The notes: generated by a model not told the origin, from the sequence alone. A stretch of DNA of 64,000 nt from Flavivirga aquimarina (GCF_030540835.1 NZ_JAUOEK010000172.1:62001-126000); one strand, 5' to 3'. Shown: positions 1 through 10,261, numbered from the stretch's first letter. Numbers and translations are program-made.

Positions 1-228
1 AATATAACTTTTGAAAATACTATAGAAGCAACTTTAAAGAATGATGCAAACGTATTAATAATTAATACAAAAGAAATTTCTCAAGAACAAATAAACAGTA
101 TCTTGAAAAAAAATATGACCCTTTTAATTTTACTAAAAGAAAGTCGAAATTTATATTCTGAAATAATTAATAATTTAGGTTTTAAGCCGTATCATGAGGA
201 TGAGAACCTTATTGTTTTTAAACGATAA
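1..228 (+). CDS. C-terminal fragment of an unidentified protein
   Basis: An open frame enters from the left edge and ends with TAA at 226-228, giving about 75 residues that finish in LIVFKR. It lies 8 bp upstream of the FAD oxidoreductase on the same strand, so it is probably the preceding gene of that operon. The fragment alternates hydrophobic strands and basic/acidic helices, and could be the end of a Rossmann-like (for example methyltransferase) domain, but no diagnostic motif is inside the window. I do not assign a function. Confidence 0.6.
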   Translation, partial: NITFENTIEATLKNDANVLIINTKEISQEQINSILKKNMTLLILLKESRNLYSEIINNLGFKPYHEDENLIVFKR

Positions 229-236
229 AAAAATAG

Positions 237-1787
237 ATGAAAACACACTATGATGTTGTAATAGTTGGAAGTGGATTAGGGGGATTGGTTTCTGCCATTA
301 TTCTGGCAAAAGAGGGCTATAGTGTTTGTGTACTTGAAAAAAACAACCAATATGGTGGCAATTTACAAACCTTTGTGAGAAACAAAACCATATTTGATAC
401 TGGGGTGCATTATGTTGGCGGACTTGATAAAGAGCAAAACCTGTATCAATATTTTAAATATATCGGCATTTTAGATTATTTAACTCTTAAAAAACTAGAC
501 GAAGAAGGGTTTGATATCATTACTTTTGATGATGATCCTAACGAATATAAACACGCTCAAGGTTACGAAAAATTCATTGAAATTTTAATAGAACAGTTTC
601 CAGAAGAAGAATCTGCAATATTAGCTTATTGTAATAAGTTAAAGGAAACCTGTAGCAGTTTTCCGCTGTATAACATGAAACAAGGCAAACCTTATTACGA
701 TAATACTGCCATGTTTCAACTTGAAGCAAAAAAGTACATAAATTCACTTACAAATAATAAAAAATTACAAGCGGTATTAGCAGGAACAAATTTTTTATAT
801 GCTGGTGATGGTGAGCGTACCCCATTTTATGTTCATGCTTTAACTATAAACTCGTATATAGAAAGTGCTTATAGATGCGTAAACGGCGGTAGCCAAATAA
901 CTAAAGCCCTAATTAAACAGCTAAAAGAGCATGGGGGAGAAGTATACAAGCATCATGATGTTGTTCGGTTTGGTTTTGATGATGGTAAAATCACTTCAGC
1001 AATTTGTTCTAACGAAAAAGAAATAAAAGGCGATTTGTTTATTTCTAATATTGAACCTAAGCTTACTTTAAAGCTAGTTGGCGAAGACAAATTTAGAAAG
1101 TCATATACCAATAGAGTTGATAAAATTGAAAGCACTATAGCTGCATTTAGTTTATACATTGTTTTAAAACCGAATACATTTAAATACGAAAATAAAAACT
1201 TCTATCATTTTAAGAGCCCCGATAGAGTTTGGGATGTTCACAAATATACCCAAGAAAGTTGGCCGGAAGGTTATATGATGTCCATGTCGGTTAAGAAAAA
1301 CATGGACGATTATGGAGACAATATAACTGTCATGACCTATATGCATTATGATGAAATGAAACCATGGATGAATACATTCAACACGGTTGCCAATAAAAAT
1401 GAAAGAGGCCAAACGTATGAACAATTTAAAGAAGAGAAAGCAGAAAAACTCATTAAAGAATTAGAGCGTAAATTTCCAAATATAAGAGACTGTATTCAAG
1501 AAATATATACATCTACACCATTGTCTTATAGAGATTATATAGGAAGTAACAGAGGGTCTATGTATGGGTATGTTAAAGATGTAAATAGACCTATGCAATC
1601 TTTTATATCTCCAAAAACAAAAATTAAAAACCTAATGTTTACAGGGCAAAGCCTAAATATGCATGGTATTTTAGGTGTTACAATAAGTGCAGTTATGACA
1701 TGTTCAGAAATTTTAGGCCAAGACTATTTATTAAACAAAATCTTGGAAGCGAATAGCAAGCAAGAAACGATTCGAAATGATGTGTAA
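237..1787 (+). CDS. CrtI/phytoene-desaturase-like NAD(P)/FAD-dependent oxidoreductase
   Basis: A protein of 516 aa. The N-terminus carries the dinucleotide-binding Rossmann motif VVIVGSGLGGL (residues about 7-17) followed by an acidic VLEKN end of the second beta strand, typical of FAD enzymes. The C-terminal stretch FTGQSLNMHGILGV matches the second FAD-contact region of the phytoene desaturase/carotenoid isomerase/retinol saturase family. Enzymes of this family desaturate or isomerise polyenes. The stop codon overlaps the next ATG (TAATG at 1785-1789), so it is translationally coupled to the C45-family gene. With the next two genes it forms a set found in flexirubin/aryl-polyene clusters of Flavobacteriia, where a role in maturing the polyene is plausible. 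The exact substrate cannot be read from the sequence. Confidence 0.85.
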   Translation: MKTHYDVVIVGSGLGGLVSAIILAKEGYSVCVLEKNNQYGGNLQTFVRNKTIFDTGVHYVGGLDKEQNLYQYFKYIGILDYLTLKKLDEEGFDIITFDDDPNEYKHAQGYEKFIEILIEQFPEEESAILAYCNKLKETCSSFPLYNMKQGKPYYDNTAMFQLEAKKYINSLTNNKKLQAVLAGTNFLYAGDGERTPFYVHALTINSYIESAYRCVNGGSQITKALIKQLKEHGGEVYKHHDVVRFGFDDGKITSAICSNEKEIKGDLFISNIEPKLTLKLVGEDKFRKSYTNRVDKIESTIAAFSLYIVLKPNTFKYENKNFYHFKSPDRVWDVHKYTQESWPEGYMMSMSVKKNMDDYGDNITVMTYMHYDEMKPWMNTFNTVANKNERGQTYEQFKEEKAEKLIKELERKFPNIRDCIQEIYTSTPLSYRDYIGSNRGSMYGYVKDVNRPMQSFISPKTKIKNLMFTGQSLNMHGILGVTISAVMTCSEILGQDYLLNKILEANSKQETIRNDV

Positions 1788-3499
1788 TGAACATATTAAC
1801 CAATTTTGATAAAACGTTGCTAAAAAAGGGCCAAATAGTAAAGTGGTTTTGCCTTTTTGTATTTCTATCATTAGTGTTGTCATGTGGTGTTTCAAAATCC
1901 CTTCATGATGTTCCAGATGTTAGTAAATATAACCCCGTTATTCCAGAAAGGGTTAAACTTTCAGATTCTACCTATGTTTCAGGTCATAATTTTTTAACCA
2001 AAAACAGGCAAGGTTTATGGGAGCTTTATGTTGAAGGAAACCCTTTTGAAATTGGTATGCAAACGGGAAGCCTAACACAAGAGTTATTTAAAAAACAAGA
2101 ACATGTTTTTTTATCTAAAGTAAATGAGTTTGTACCATCAAAAACCAAACAGTTTTTTTTACGAAAAATTTTAGCCTGGTATAATAGAAAAATGTACTCG
2201 CATATTACGGATGAATATAAAACAGAAATTTACGGACTCTCAAAATATGCCTCACAAGACTATAACCATATAGCAAGTAATTACTTAAGAATATTATATC
2301 TTCATGGCGCACATGATATTGGTCATGCATTTCAGGATTTAGCATTGGTTGGTTGTACTTCTTTTGCTGCATGGGGAGACAAGACCGAAGATGGTAGTTT
2401 GATTATTGGGAGAAATTTTGACTTTTATGCTGGAGATGATTTTGCAAAAGATAAAATTATAGCTTTTGTAAACCCAGCAGAAGGACATAAGTTTATGTCG
2501 GTAACTTGGGGAGGCATGATAGGTGTCGTTTCTGGAATGAATGAACATGGACTCACAGTAACTATTAATGCCGGGAAATCTAAAATTCCATTAATAGCTA
2601 AAACGCCTATATCTATTTTAACACGCGAGATTTTGCAATATGCTTCAACTATTGATGAAGCTATAGCCATAGCAAAAAAACGTCAGGTTTTTGTATCCGA
2701 ATCTATCTTTGTTGGTAGTGCAAAAGATAAAAGAGCCATCACCATTGAAGTTTCTCCAAAGAATTTTGGGGTTTATGAAGTATCAAATACTAACCAGTTA
2801 ATTTGTTCCAATCATTTTCAAAGTAAAGCATACGCAGAAGACGAAAACAATACGAAGCATAAAGCAGAAAGCCATTCGCAATACCGCTATGAACGTATGG
2901 AAGAGCTTATGCAGTATCATAAAAAATTAACACCTAATAATGCCGTGGATATTCTTAGAAATAAAGAAGGGCTGCAAGACAAGCAAATTGGTTATGGTAA
3001 CGAGAAAGCACTTAATCAATTGTTAGCACATCACAGTATCGTTTTTAAACCTGAACAACGCCTAGTTTGGGTGTCATCAAATCCATACCAATTAGGCGAA
3101 TATGTTGCTTATAATTTAAAAGATATTTTTAATAATAAAACGTCGAGTATACCCAAAGGCACATGGTCCGATTCAAGATTAAATATCGAAAAAGATTCAT
3201 TTCAATACTCTAAGGCATTTCATGATTATGAAACTTATAGAATGCTAAAGCATCAAATAGAAGTCACGATTAAAGAGAAACAATCTGTAGAACCTTCTAC
3301 TTTGTTAGCAATACAAAAGGCAAATCCAGAATATTGGGAATCTTATTATATTGTAGGTGCATATTATTATAAAAAGAAGTATTATAGAGCCGCATTAAAT
3401 GCATTTTTAAAAGCGAACACAAAAGAAATCACTACAATTCCGGATAAACGAAATATAGATGCCTATATTAAAAAATTAAAAAAGAAATTAGCCCAATGA
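1787..3499 (+). CDS. C45-family peptidase/acyltransferase-like lipoprotein
   Basis: A protein of 570 aa. Residues about 18-33 form a hydrophobic signal ending in the lipobox LSCG, so it is probably a lipoprotein of the envelope. The segment GCTSFAAWG places a candidate N-terminal-nucleophile cysteine at about residue 190, followed by a GRNFDF motif, as in the C45 family (isopenicillin N acyltransferase and relatives), which form or hydrolyse amide or ester bonds. The C-terminal 90 residues are basic, with TPR-like helices. It overlaps the upstream stop by 1 nt and the downstream ATG by 4 nt (ATGA at 3496-3499). C45 proteins recur in flexirubin clusters; a role in joining or editing an acyl chain is inference. 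Confidence 0.8.
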   Translation: MNILTNFDKTLLKKGQIVKWFCLFVFLSLVLSCGVSKSLHDVPDVSKYNPVIPERVKLSDSTYVSGHNFLTKNRQGLWELYVEGNPFEIGMQTGSLTQELFKKQEHVFLSKVNEFVPSKTKQFFLRKILAWYNRKMYSHITDEYKTEIYGLSKYASQDYNHIASNYLRILYLHGAHDIGHAFQDLALVGCTSFAAWGDKTEDGSLIIGRNFDFYAGDDFAKDKIIAFVNPAEGHKFMSVTWGGMIGVVSGMNEHGLTVTINAGKSKIPLIAKTPISILTREILQYASTIDEAIAIAKKRQVFVSESIFVGSAKDKRAITIEVSPKNFGVYEVSNTNQLICSNHFQSKAYAEDENNTKHKAESHSQYRYERMEELMQYHKKLTPNNAVDILRNKEGLQDKQIGYGNEKALNQLLAHHSIVFKPEQRLVWVSSNPYQLGEYVAYNLKDIFNNKTSSIPKGTWSDSRLNIEKDSFQYSKAFHDYETYRMLKHQIEVTIKEKQSVEPSTLLAIQKANPEYWESYYIVGAYYYKKKYYRAALNAFLKANTKEITTIPDKRNIDAYIKKLKKKLAQ

Positions 3500-4788
3500 T
3501 TCCTGAAATAGAGCAAGCACCAATAGCAGAAATAAAAGCGTTCCAAGAAGGGAAACTAAAAGAGCTTTTAACTTATTTAAATACTAATTCGGAATATTAT
3601 AAACGACTATTCAGGCAGCATAATATCTCAATAAATGATATTAATACACTCGAAGATTTAGCAACAATACCAACAACTTCCAAAGAAGATTTACAGAAAT
3701 ACAATGATGACTTTATATGTGTTCCAAAACATAAAATTATAGATTATGTAACGACTTCGGGAACTTTAGGAAAGCCTGTAACTTTTGCTTTAACAGATAA
3801 CGATTTAGAGCGGTTAGCTTATAACGAAGCTATTTCTTTTGCTTGCGCAGGTGTACAGCAAAATGATGTTTTACAGCTTATGACTACTATGGACAGATGC
3901 TTTATGGCTGGATTGGCTTACTTTCTAGGCGTACGAAAACTTGGGGCTGGAATTATTCGCGTAGGTAATGGGATTCCGGAGTTGCAATGGGACTCCATAT
4001 TTAAATTTAAACCTACCTACCTAATAGCAGTACCCTCATTTTTGCTAAAATTAATTGAATATGCGAATCTACATGGTATAGATATTAATAACTCGGGAAT
4101 AAAAGGAGCGATATGTATAGGAGAGTCATTGAGAGAACAAGATTTTTTGCCTAATACACTAGCCGAAAAGATTAAAAAAAGTTGGAACATCGAATTATAT
4201 TCTACTTATGCTTCCACAGAAATGAATACAGCTTTTACAGAATGTGAACATCAAAAAGGCGGACATCACCATCCTGAATTAATTATTATTGAAATTTTAA
4301 ATGATGATGAAAACCCTGTAAATGATGGCGATGTTGGCGAACTAACCATTACAACTATAGGAGTAGAAGCCATGCCATTATTACGATTTAAAACAGGAGA
4401 TATGGTAAAAGCGCACTATGATGGTTGTGAGTGTGGAAGAAACACTGTAAGATTAGGTCCTGTAATAGGCAGAAAAAAGCAAATGGTAAAGTATAAAGGT
4501 ACCACGCTTTACCCTCCAGCAATGAACAATATTTTAAATGATTTTAATGAAGTGGAAAATTATATCATTGAAATTTCACATAATACAATAGGCACTGACG
4601 AAATACTTATAAAAATTGCAACCCAAGTCCCTACTGAAACTTTATTACAGAATATTAAAGACCACTTTAGAGCTAAGTTAAGAGTTACGCCTAAAATAGA
4701 ATTTCATGATAAAAAAGAGATACAACAGCTTCAGTTTCCTAAATTGAGCCGAAAACCTATTATGGTAGTTGATAAAAGGGTGTTTTAA
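3496..4788 (+). CDS. phenylacetate-CoA ligase-like adenylate-forming enzyme
   Basis: A protein of 430 aa, the usual length for the PaaK-like branch of AMP-binding enzymes. The phosphate-binding loop is TTSGTLGKPV (about residues 92-101). YSTYASTEM is the A5-like motif, and FKTGDMVKAHYDGCECGR contains the adenylate-contacting Asp and a CxC pair seen in PaaK relatives. The C-terminal subdomain, starting near GRKKQMVKYKG, is present. It would activate an aromatic or other carboxylic acid as an acyl-adenylate/CoA thioester. It is the last gene of the operon, overlapping the C45 gene by 4 nt, and is followed by a hairpin. Its context favours the pigment pathway over phenylacetate catabolism, since no paa genes are visible. 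Confidence 0.85.
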   Translation: MIPEIEQAPIAEIKAFQEGKLKELLTYLNTNSEYYKRLFRQHNISINDINTLEDLATIPTTSKEDLQKYNDDFICVPKHKIIDYVTTSGTLGKPVTFALTDNDLERLAYNEAISFACAGVQQNDVLQLMTTMDRCFMAGLAYFLGVRKLGAGIIRVGNGIPELQWDSIFKFKPTYLIAVPSFLLKLIEYANLHGIDINNSGIKGAICIGESLREQDFLPNTLAEKIKKSWNIELYSTYASTEMNTAFTECEHQKGGHHHPELIIIEILNDDENPVNDGDVGELTITTIGVEAMPLLRFKTGDMVKAHYDGCECGRNTVRLGPVIGRKKQMVKYKGTTLYPPAMNNILNDFNEVENYIIEISHNTIGTDEILIKIATQVPTETLLQNIKDHFRAKLRVTPKIEFHDKKEIQQLQFPKLSRKPIMVVDKRVF

Positions 4789-4800
4789 TCGAAAAGAATT

Positions 4801-4821
4801 CCTCGAGGCTCTGCCTCGGGG
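4801..4821 (+). terminator. GC-rich hairpin after the pigment operon
   Basis: A nine-pair stem (one G-T pair) with a TCT loop, CCTCGAGGC against GCCTCGGGG, lies 12 bp after the stop of the CoA-ligase-like gene and is followed by a short TTT. It is much more GC-rich than its surroundings. It probably ends the operon, though the T run is short. Confidence 0.5.
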
Positions 4822-4952
4822 TTTCCGTTGAAATTGTCATTCCCGTGAAAACGGAAATCTAAATACAGAATTTCGGTTTTTGACCTTTTTAGGTCAAAAT
4901 GAAACCAGCGAAATACCTCTATGTCCCGATAGCTATCGGGACTGCCTCGAGG
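4801..4952. repeat. compound intergenic stem-loop repeat
   Basis: Several inverted repeats are packed into 150 bp: CCTCGAGG at both ends (4801-4808 and 4945-4952), TTTTGACC/GGTCAAAA (4878-4885 and 4892-4899), an imperfect stem around 4849-4880, and a perfect 20-bp palindrome at 4923-4942. The GC content and layered hairpins look like a non-coding extragenic repeat rather than gene remnants. I know similar CTCGAGGC-type repeats from flavobacterial intergenic regions, but copy number cannot be checked here. The rest of the gap up to 5220 shows nothing recognisable. Confidence 0.5.
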
Positions 4953-5226
4953 ATAGTTGGTTTCAAGAAATTCTTTATTCTAAAAACTCTTAGTTTAAAT
5001 TTTAATTAGAGAAAATAAAAAGACATTCAATTTATAGAGCCGTGTTATTTTACTTCTTAATTTTTTGATTCGAACCGAGAAACTTTTGAAGAAACAATAT
5101 ACATTGATTTGAAAAAGGTTAATTAGCATAAAGTTTAAATGTCTAATATTAATATATTCGATATTTTTCTGTATGCTCAACCAAGTATTTATAAGCATTT
5201 TTGTGTTTGAATCCTTTTTAATTATA

Positions 5227-5258
5227 TTTGATTCTAATACCTCTTATCCTTATATTTA
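5227..5258 (+). promoter_or_regulatory. candidate sigma-ABfr-type promoter of the HTCS gene
   Basis: TTTG at 5227-5230 is followed after 20 bp by TATATTTA at 5251-5258, one mismatch from the Bacteroidetes -7 box TAnnTTTG. This would give a leader of about 100 nt before the HTCS start. The leader contains a small palindrome, CCTAATTTATTAGG, at 5274-5287. Confidence 0.45.
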
Positions 5259-5363
5259 GTCTAATGTAGGAGGCCTAATTTATTAGGAATACATGGCATA
5301 TAACTTTATAATTAAGGTATAGTTTAAAATGAATATTAAATTTAAAAGATTTACCAATTAGCA

Positions 5364-8300
5364 ATGAATTTTAGAGGTTACATTATTATATTATGTTGTT
5401 TTTTATCTAATGCTATATTTGGGCAATTTAACAATTTTAAATTTGAGAATTTAGATACTGCAGATGGGCTTTCTAGTAGTACTTGCTTGGAAATATTTCA
5501 AGACAAAGAAGGCTTTTTGTGGTTTGGAACCATTGATGGCATTAATAAATACAATGGCTATGAATTTGAAATATATAGATCTGTTTTAAATGATACCACA
5601 TCCATAAGTAATAATAGAATAAATACCATAGAAGAAGATAAAGAAGGAAATCTTTGGATAGGAACTTCTAATGGTCTAAATTTTTTTAATAAGAAAACCA
5701 ACAGTTTTGTACGTGTAAACCTTTATAAACAAATATCATTATCAAATAATCCCCGAAAAATCATTAATGATTTGTTTTATGATGAAGATGATAATACGTT
5801 ATGGGTAGCAACAAAGAATGGTATTATTAAAATAATATTAGAAGACGTTTATCAAAATATTGAAAACTTAAAATTCTCTTACTATACAAATGATGAATCC
5901 GATTTACATTCTTTAGATAATAATAGCGTTAATGTTATTTTAAAAGATAAAGATAATGTTATATGGTTAGGTACGGGAGGGCAGTACCTTAATCGATATA
6001 ATTCAAAACAAGATAATTTTGAGCGGGTTTATATAGCAAGTAAAAAACCGTATGAACTAAATCACATTCCGAAAATGGTTTTTAACGACTCAGATAACGA
6101 TTTTTGGATAGGCAACGATCTTTCAAATTTAATTTTATGGAATAAAGAAGAAGATAGTTTTAGGCATATGTCTTTTATCGATTATACGGTGTCGATTAGA
6201 GATTTATATCAAGATAAAAATGGTCTTATATGGGCGTCTACAGATGGAGAAGGGTTATTCTTATTGGATAAAAATGAAAATAAAATACTACAACATATAA
6301 CAAATAATCTTACTGATGATTTTTCACTTCCAAATAATAAGCCTTCAAAGATTTTTGAGGATAAAGATGGTATTTTCTGGATTGGAAGTTATGATAAAGG
6401 AGTAAGTAAATTAGATCTTTCGCAAAATTCGTTTGGACATTATTACTATCAGCCAGATAATCCAAATGGTTTAAGCGAAAAAATTGTGCAATCTGTTTTA
6501 CAAGATTCAAAAGAAAGAATTTGGTTAAGTACATATGATGGTGGATTAAACCTTTTTGACGAAAAAAATAATTCTTTTCAACATTATAGTTACAGTCCTA
6601 ATAACCCAAATTCTTTAAGTTCAAATAAGATTTTGTACACTTTTGAAACCCACGATGGTAACATTTGGGTATGTACTTTAGATGGAGGTCTAAACAAATT
6701 TAATCCAGAAACAACAAAAGTTGAAAGATTTCTTCATGATGAGAGAGATTCTCTTTCTATTGGTCAGAATTCAGTATGGTCAGGTGTTGAAGATTCTAAA
6801 AACAGATTGTGGTTGGGGCTTAGAACAGAAGGACTAAATTTATTCGATCCAACTACAAAAAAGTTTTATAATTACAAGAACACTTCTGTTAAGGAAAATA
6901 GCCTAGTAAGTAATTTTGTGTTCTTTTTATTTATTGATTCTAAGAATAGGTTACTTGTAGGGACATCATTGGGTTTAAATTATGTTGATTTAGATAATAT
7001 AAAAGATTTTATTCCCGAAGAGATAGACTTTTTAGAAGTAAATGAAAAAGGAATTGAGGGCAACAATATAAATCATATAATTGAAGATCATCTTGGAAAT
7101 ATTTGGATAGGAACAGATAGCGGGATTTATAAATTAGATGAAGATTTAAATTTAGTAAAATCATATTCTTCTCAAAATGGACTACCAAACAATTTAGTTG
7201 TTGGTATAAAAGAAGATGTTAATAATAACTTTTGGGTTACTACAAGGAGTGGTCTCTCTATGTTAAACCCTAAAACACATCAGTTTAAAAATTTTAATAT
7301 ACATGATGGTTTACAGGGAACAGAGTACCAAAGTAAATCTATTGAGAAAACTAAAAATGGACGCATTATAGTAGGAGGAATTAATGGTTTTAATATTTTT
7401 AGTCCAAGCGATATTTCTTTAAAAACACCAACTGTTCTTACGCCAAGAATAACGGCATTTAAATTATACAATAAAAACGTTATTGTAGGAGATACAATTA
7501 ACAATAGAGTTTTATTAAAAAAACCAATACAAGAAACAAAAGAATTAAAATTAAAATACAAAGAAAATTATATCTCGTTTGAATTTTTAGCACTCTATTT
7601 TGAAAACCAAGAACAAGTACAATACGCTTATAAAATGTATGGACTTGATGAAGAGTTTGTTAATATAGGGACAGGAAGAGATGTAAACTATTCGAATTTA
7701 TTACCTGGAGATTATACTTTTGAAGTTAAAGCATCGACAAGTGGAGAATGGGAAGATGCGCAAACGTCAAAAATTAATTTTGAAATTATGTCCCCACCTT
7801 GGAAAACATGGTGGGCTTACATGTTATATTTTATAGTAGGGAGTGGCGTGTTTTTTATTATAGCACGTTATTATACGCAAAAAGTACAAGAGAAACAAGA
7901 ACATGAATTAGATCAAATGAAGCTTCAATTTTTTGTAAATGTTTCGCATGAATTTAGAACACCTTTAACGCTTATATTAAACCCTGTTGATAAAATATTA
8001 TCAAGTTTTAATTATGATTCTGAAACGATAAAAGAATCTGCTTTATCAATTCAAAGAAGTTCTAGACGATTATTACACCTTGTAGATCAATTATTGGATT
8101 ATAGAAAAATGGATGCAGGTATGGCTCCCTTACAATTAGAAAAAGGGGATATTATAACGTTTAGCAAAGACATTTTTTCACTTTTTAAAGGTTTAGCTGC
8201 AAAAAAAGAAATTGATTATCGATTCAATACAGCGTTCAAAAGCATAAACTCTCTATTCGATTTTGATAAAGTAGAAAAAATAATAACAAATTTAATTTCT

Positions 8301-9563
8301 AATGCTATAAAATATACTAATAGTGGAGGTAAGATTACTGTATCTATTAATAAAATATCACAGAAAAAAAGTAAATCCAGTTTTCTTTTTTTTAAGAAAG
8401 AGAAACTTGGGGATTTTGTTGAAATAATAATAAAAGATACAGGTATTGGATTAAATAAAGAGCAAATAAAAAATATTTTTTATCGGTTTTATAATGTAGA
8501 TATTACTAAAACAGGAACAGGTATAGGCCTTAATTTCACTAAAGCAATAGTTGAAATGCATGGCGGTGAAATTTTTGTTGAAAGTCAACACCTTAAAGGA
8601 AGTAAATTTATAGTAAGGTTGCCACTAAATATTAAAGCAGAACCAGATATCGTAGAAAATGTTAAAAATGAATTTTTAATAAACTCTATGAAATCAGTGG
8701 AATATGAAATGTTAACGTCCAATAATGAATTAACAACTGTATCCGAATCTAAAAATAGTAAAGAAAGCAATAAGAAAAAGCCAACAATATTGTTGGTAGA
8801 AGATAATAAAGAGTTGAGAATACATATAAAAAATGATTTAAAATACAATTATATAGTAAAGGAAGCAGTTAATGGAGAAGAAGGATTAAAAATGGTAAAA
8901 AAGTATTATCCAGATATCGTTGTAAGTGATGTTATGATGCCAGCAATGGATGGATTTGAGATGTGTAAATTAATAAAAACAGAATTAGAAACATGTCATA
9001 TACCAGTCATCTTATTAACAGCAAGAACTTTAGAGGAAGATAGGGTAGAAGGGTATGAAAATGGGGCTGATGGTTATTTGTCTAAACCTTTTGTAATGAG
9101 TGTTTTAATGGCAAGGATAGATAATTTATTAGAGGCTAAAAATAGATTGAAAAAGCGATTTTCTGAAATTGGAGGAGGGGTATTTGCATCAAATGAAGTA
9201 ACCACTAATAATTTAGATGAAGCATTTTTAGATAAAGCAACTAGAATTGTTTTAAAGAATATTAATGATGTAGATTTTAAACAAGAGCATCTCTTGAAGG
9301 AAATGAGTATAGGACGATCTCAGTTTTATCGAAAAATAAATTCACTTACAGGTAATAACCCTAGTTATTTTATTCGAACTATAAGATTAAGATATGCTTC
9401 AGAGTTATTGATGAAAAATAATTATTCCATAAAGGAGGTTACGCATATGTCTGGATTTAATTCTACTGCATATTTTAGTAAAACGTTTCGAGAATTATTT
9501 GGTTTAACACCGTCAGATTTTATTGAAAAAAAACAGCCTTTAAATGAAGAAAATAATAAGTAA
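5364..9563 (+). CDS. hybrid two-component system sensor/regulator (HTCS)
   Basis: A 1399-aa one-protein two-component system. Order: signal peptide (about 1-20); a periplasmic two-bladed sensor of Reg_prop repeats with recurring W-IGT and FEDKDG-type turns (about 25-700); a Y_Y_Y domain (about 725-795); one transmembrane helix (about 815-838); a histidine kinase with SHEFRTPL, phospho-acceptor His862, and an ATPase domain with NLISNAIKYT and DTGIGL; a receiver with VEDN and phospho-acceptor Asp1189 in VSDVMMP; and an AraC-type HTH at the C-terminus (about 1290-1390). Such proteins bind an oligosaccharide in the periplasm and activate the adjacent PUL. It sits beside the first SusCD pair, which lacks a sigma/anti-sigma pair, so it is the likely activator of that pair and of the 16074 operon through the repeats described below. 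Confidence 0.95.
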   Translation: MNFRGYIIILCCFLSNAIFGQFNNFKFENLDTADGLSSSTCLEIFQDKEGFLWFGTIDGINKYNGYEFEIYRSVLNDTTSISNNRINTIEEDKEGNLWIGTSNGLNFFNKKTNSFVRVNLYKQISLSNNPRKIINDLFYDEDDNTLWVATKNGIIKIILEDVYQNIENLKFSYYTNDESDLHSLDNNSVNVILKDKDNVIWLGTGGQYLNRYNSKQDNFERVYIASKKPYELNHIPKMVFNDSDNDFWIGNDLSNLILWNKEEDSFRHMSFIDYTVSIRDLYQDKNGLIWASTDGEGLFLLDKNENKILQHITNNLTDDFSLPNNKPSKIFEDKDGIFWIGSYDKGVSKLDLSQNSFGHYYYQPDNPNGLSEKIVQSVLQDSKERIWLSTYDGGLNLFDEKNNSFQHYSYSPNNPNSLSSNKILYTFETHDGNIWVCTLDGGLNKFNPETTKVERFLHDERDSLSIGQNSVWSGVEDSKNRLWLGLRTEGLNLFDPTTKKFYNYKNTSVKENSLVSNFVFFLFIDSKNRLLVGTSLGLNYVDLDNIKDFIPEEIDFLEVNEKGIEGNNINHIIEDHLGNIWIGTDSGIYKLDEDLNLVKSYSSQNGLPNNLVVGIKEDVNNNFWVTTRSGLSMLNPKTHQFKNFNIHDGLQGTEYQSKSIEKTKNGRIIVGGINGFNIFSPSDISLKTPTVLTPRITAFKLYNKNVIVGDTINNRVLLKKPIQETKELKLKYKENYISFEFLALYFENQEQVQYAYKMYGLDEEFVNIGTGRDVNYSNLLPGDYTFEVKASTSGEWEDAQTSKINFEIMSPPWKTWWAYMLYFIVGSGVFFIIARYYTQKVQEKQEHELDQMKLQFFVNVSHEFRTPLTLILNPVDKILSSFNYDSETIKESALSIQRSSRRLLHLVDQLLDYRKMDAGMAPLQLEKGDIITFSKDIFSLFKGLAAKKEIDYRFNTAFKSINSLFDFDKVEKIITNLISNAIKYTNSGGKITVSINKISQKKSKSSFLFFKKEKLGDFVEIIIKDTGIGLNKEQIKNIFYRFYNVDITKTGTGIGLNFTKAIVEMHGGEIFVESQHLKGSKFIVRLPLNIKAEPDIVENVKNEFLINSMKSVEYEMLTSNNELTTVSESKNSKESNKKKPTILLVEDNKELRIHIKNDLKYNYIVKEAVNGEEGLKMVKKYYPDIVVSDVMMPAMDGFEMCKLIKTELETCHIPVILLTARTLEEDRVEGYENGADGYLSKPFVMSVLMARIDNLLEAKNRLKKRFSEIGGGVFASNEVTTNNLDEAFLDKATRIVLKNINDVDFKQEHLLKEMSIGRSQFYRKINSLTGNNPSYFIRTIRLRYASELLMKNNYSIKEVTHMSGFNSTAYFSKTFRELFGLTPSDFIEKKQPLNEENNK

Positions 9564-9800
9564 TTCTTAAATTAAAGTGACCTGTTTTTTAATCTTGAAG
9601 TAATGTTTTTTTGATGCTAAAAGGTGATCTGGGTTTTCAGATAAGCCAGAAGTGACAACATGCTCTCTGAACAGAGTTCTACCATTCTGTTCTGACTAAC
9701 GTAAAATTATTGTGTTCAAAATCAACAATTTAAAATTAGTTGTTTTTTATCTCATTTTTCTCATCTTCGTTAGCCATAGTACTAAAGACTCTTTTGGAGC

Positions 9801-10125
9801 CTATGAGGGATTATAACTAACAGCTTGAGAAAAATAGTCTTTTAGGGGTAAGTGAACATAGCCAAGATAAAACTTCTTAAAAGTTCTAACGCTACTCAAA
9901 TGGAACAGTACCTGAATAGTCATGACTTCGGATAGGGATAATTTGGAAGCTCTCTTGCGTTTTTTGCAAAAATCATCAATGGAACAGAAAATTTCAGCAG
10001 TTTTAGATGAAGAAATCATAAGTAGAAGAATTAGTTATAATGTTAAAATCAGCACTTTAATTTGTTGATTGTTCTACTTTTTCCATACTTAAAGACAAGA
10101 TTTTTACGTCGACTCACGTTAAAAT
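9801..10125 (-). mobile_element. remnant of an IS982-like insertion sequence
   Basis: On the minus strand, 10019 to 9801 encodes about 72 residues resembling the N-terminus of IS982-family transposases (DDFCKKRK, then LSLSEVMTIQVLFHLSS and a KKFYLGYV-like segment). The frame stops just after SYN, where the family normally continues, and no DDE catalytic core follows, so it is truncated and frameshifted. An end-like sequence, TCGACTCACGTTAAAAT, lies upstream of the transposase start at 10109-10125. The same sequence forms the end of the MITE-like element at 50749-50979. I find no opposite end. The flanks 9564-9800 and 10126-10260 contain nothing else recognisable. Confidence 0.65.
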
Positions 10126-10261
10126 AATATTTTTACTCTAGGTTTGGATGAACAAAGAGGAGCGAAAGGACTTTGTTGTAGTAATGTTTATAATCGAATC
10201 TGTTATTGATAATGGGTAAAATATCCGGATTTGAGTTATATAAGAATTTTAAAAATTATAC

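Noticed and set aside
8585-8848. Antisense frames inside long genes (for example within the HTCS and the heparinase-like genes)
   Set aside because: They shadow strong coding sequences, lack family motifs and have compositions typical of reverse-strand artefacts.
9579-9705. Open minus-strand frame of about 42 codons beside the IS982-like remnant
   Set aside because: It might be more of the decayed transposase, but I could not match it to the family; left unassigned.
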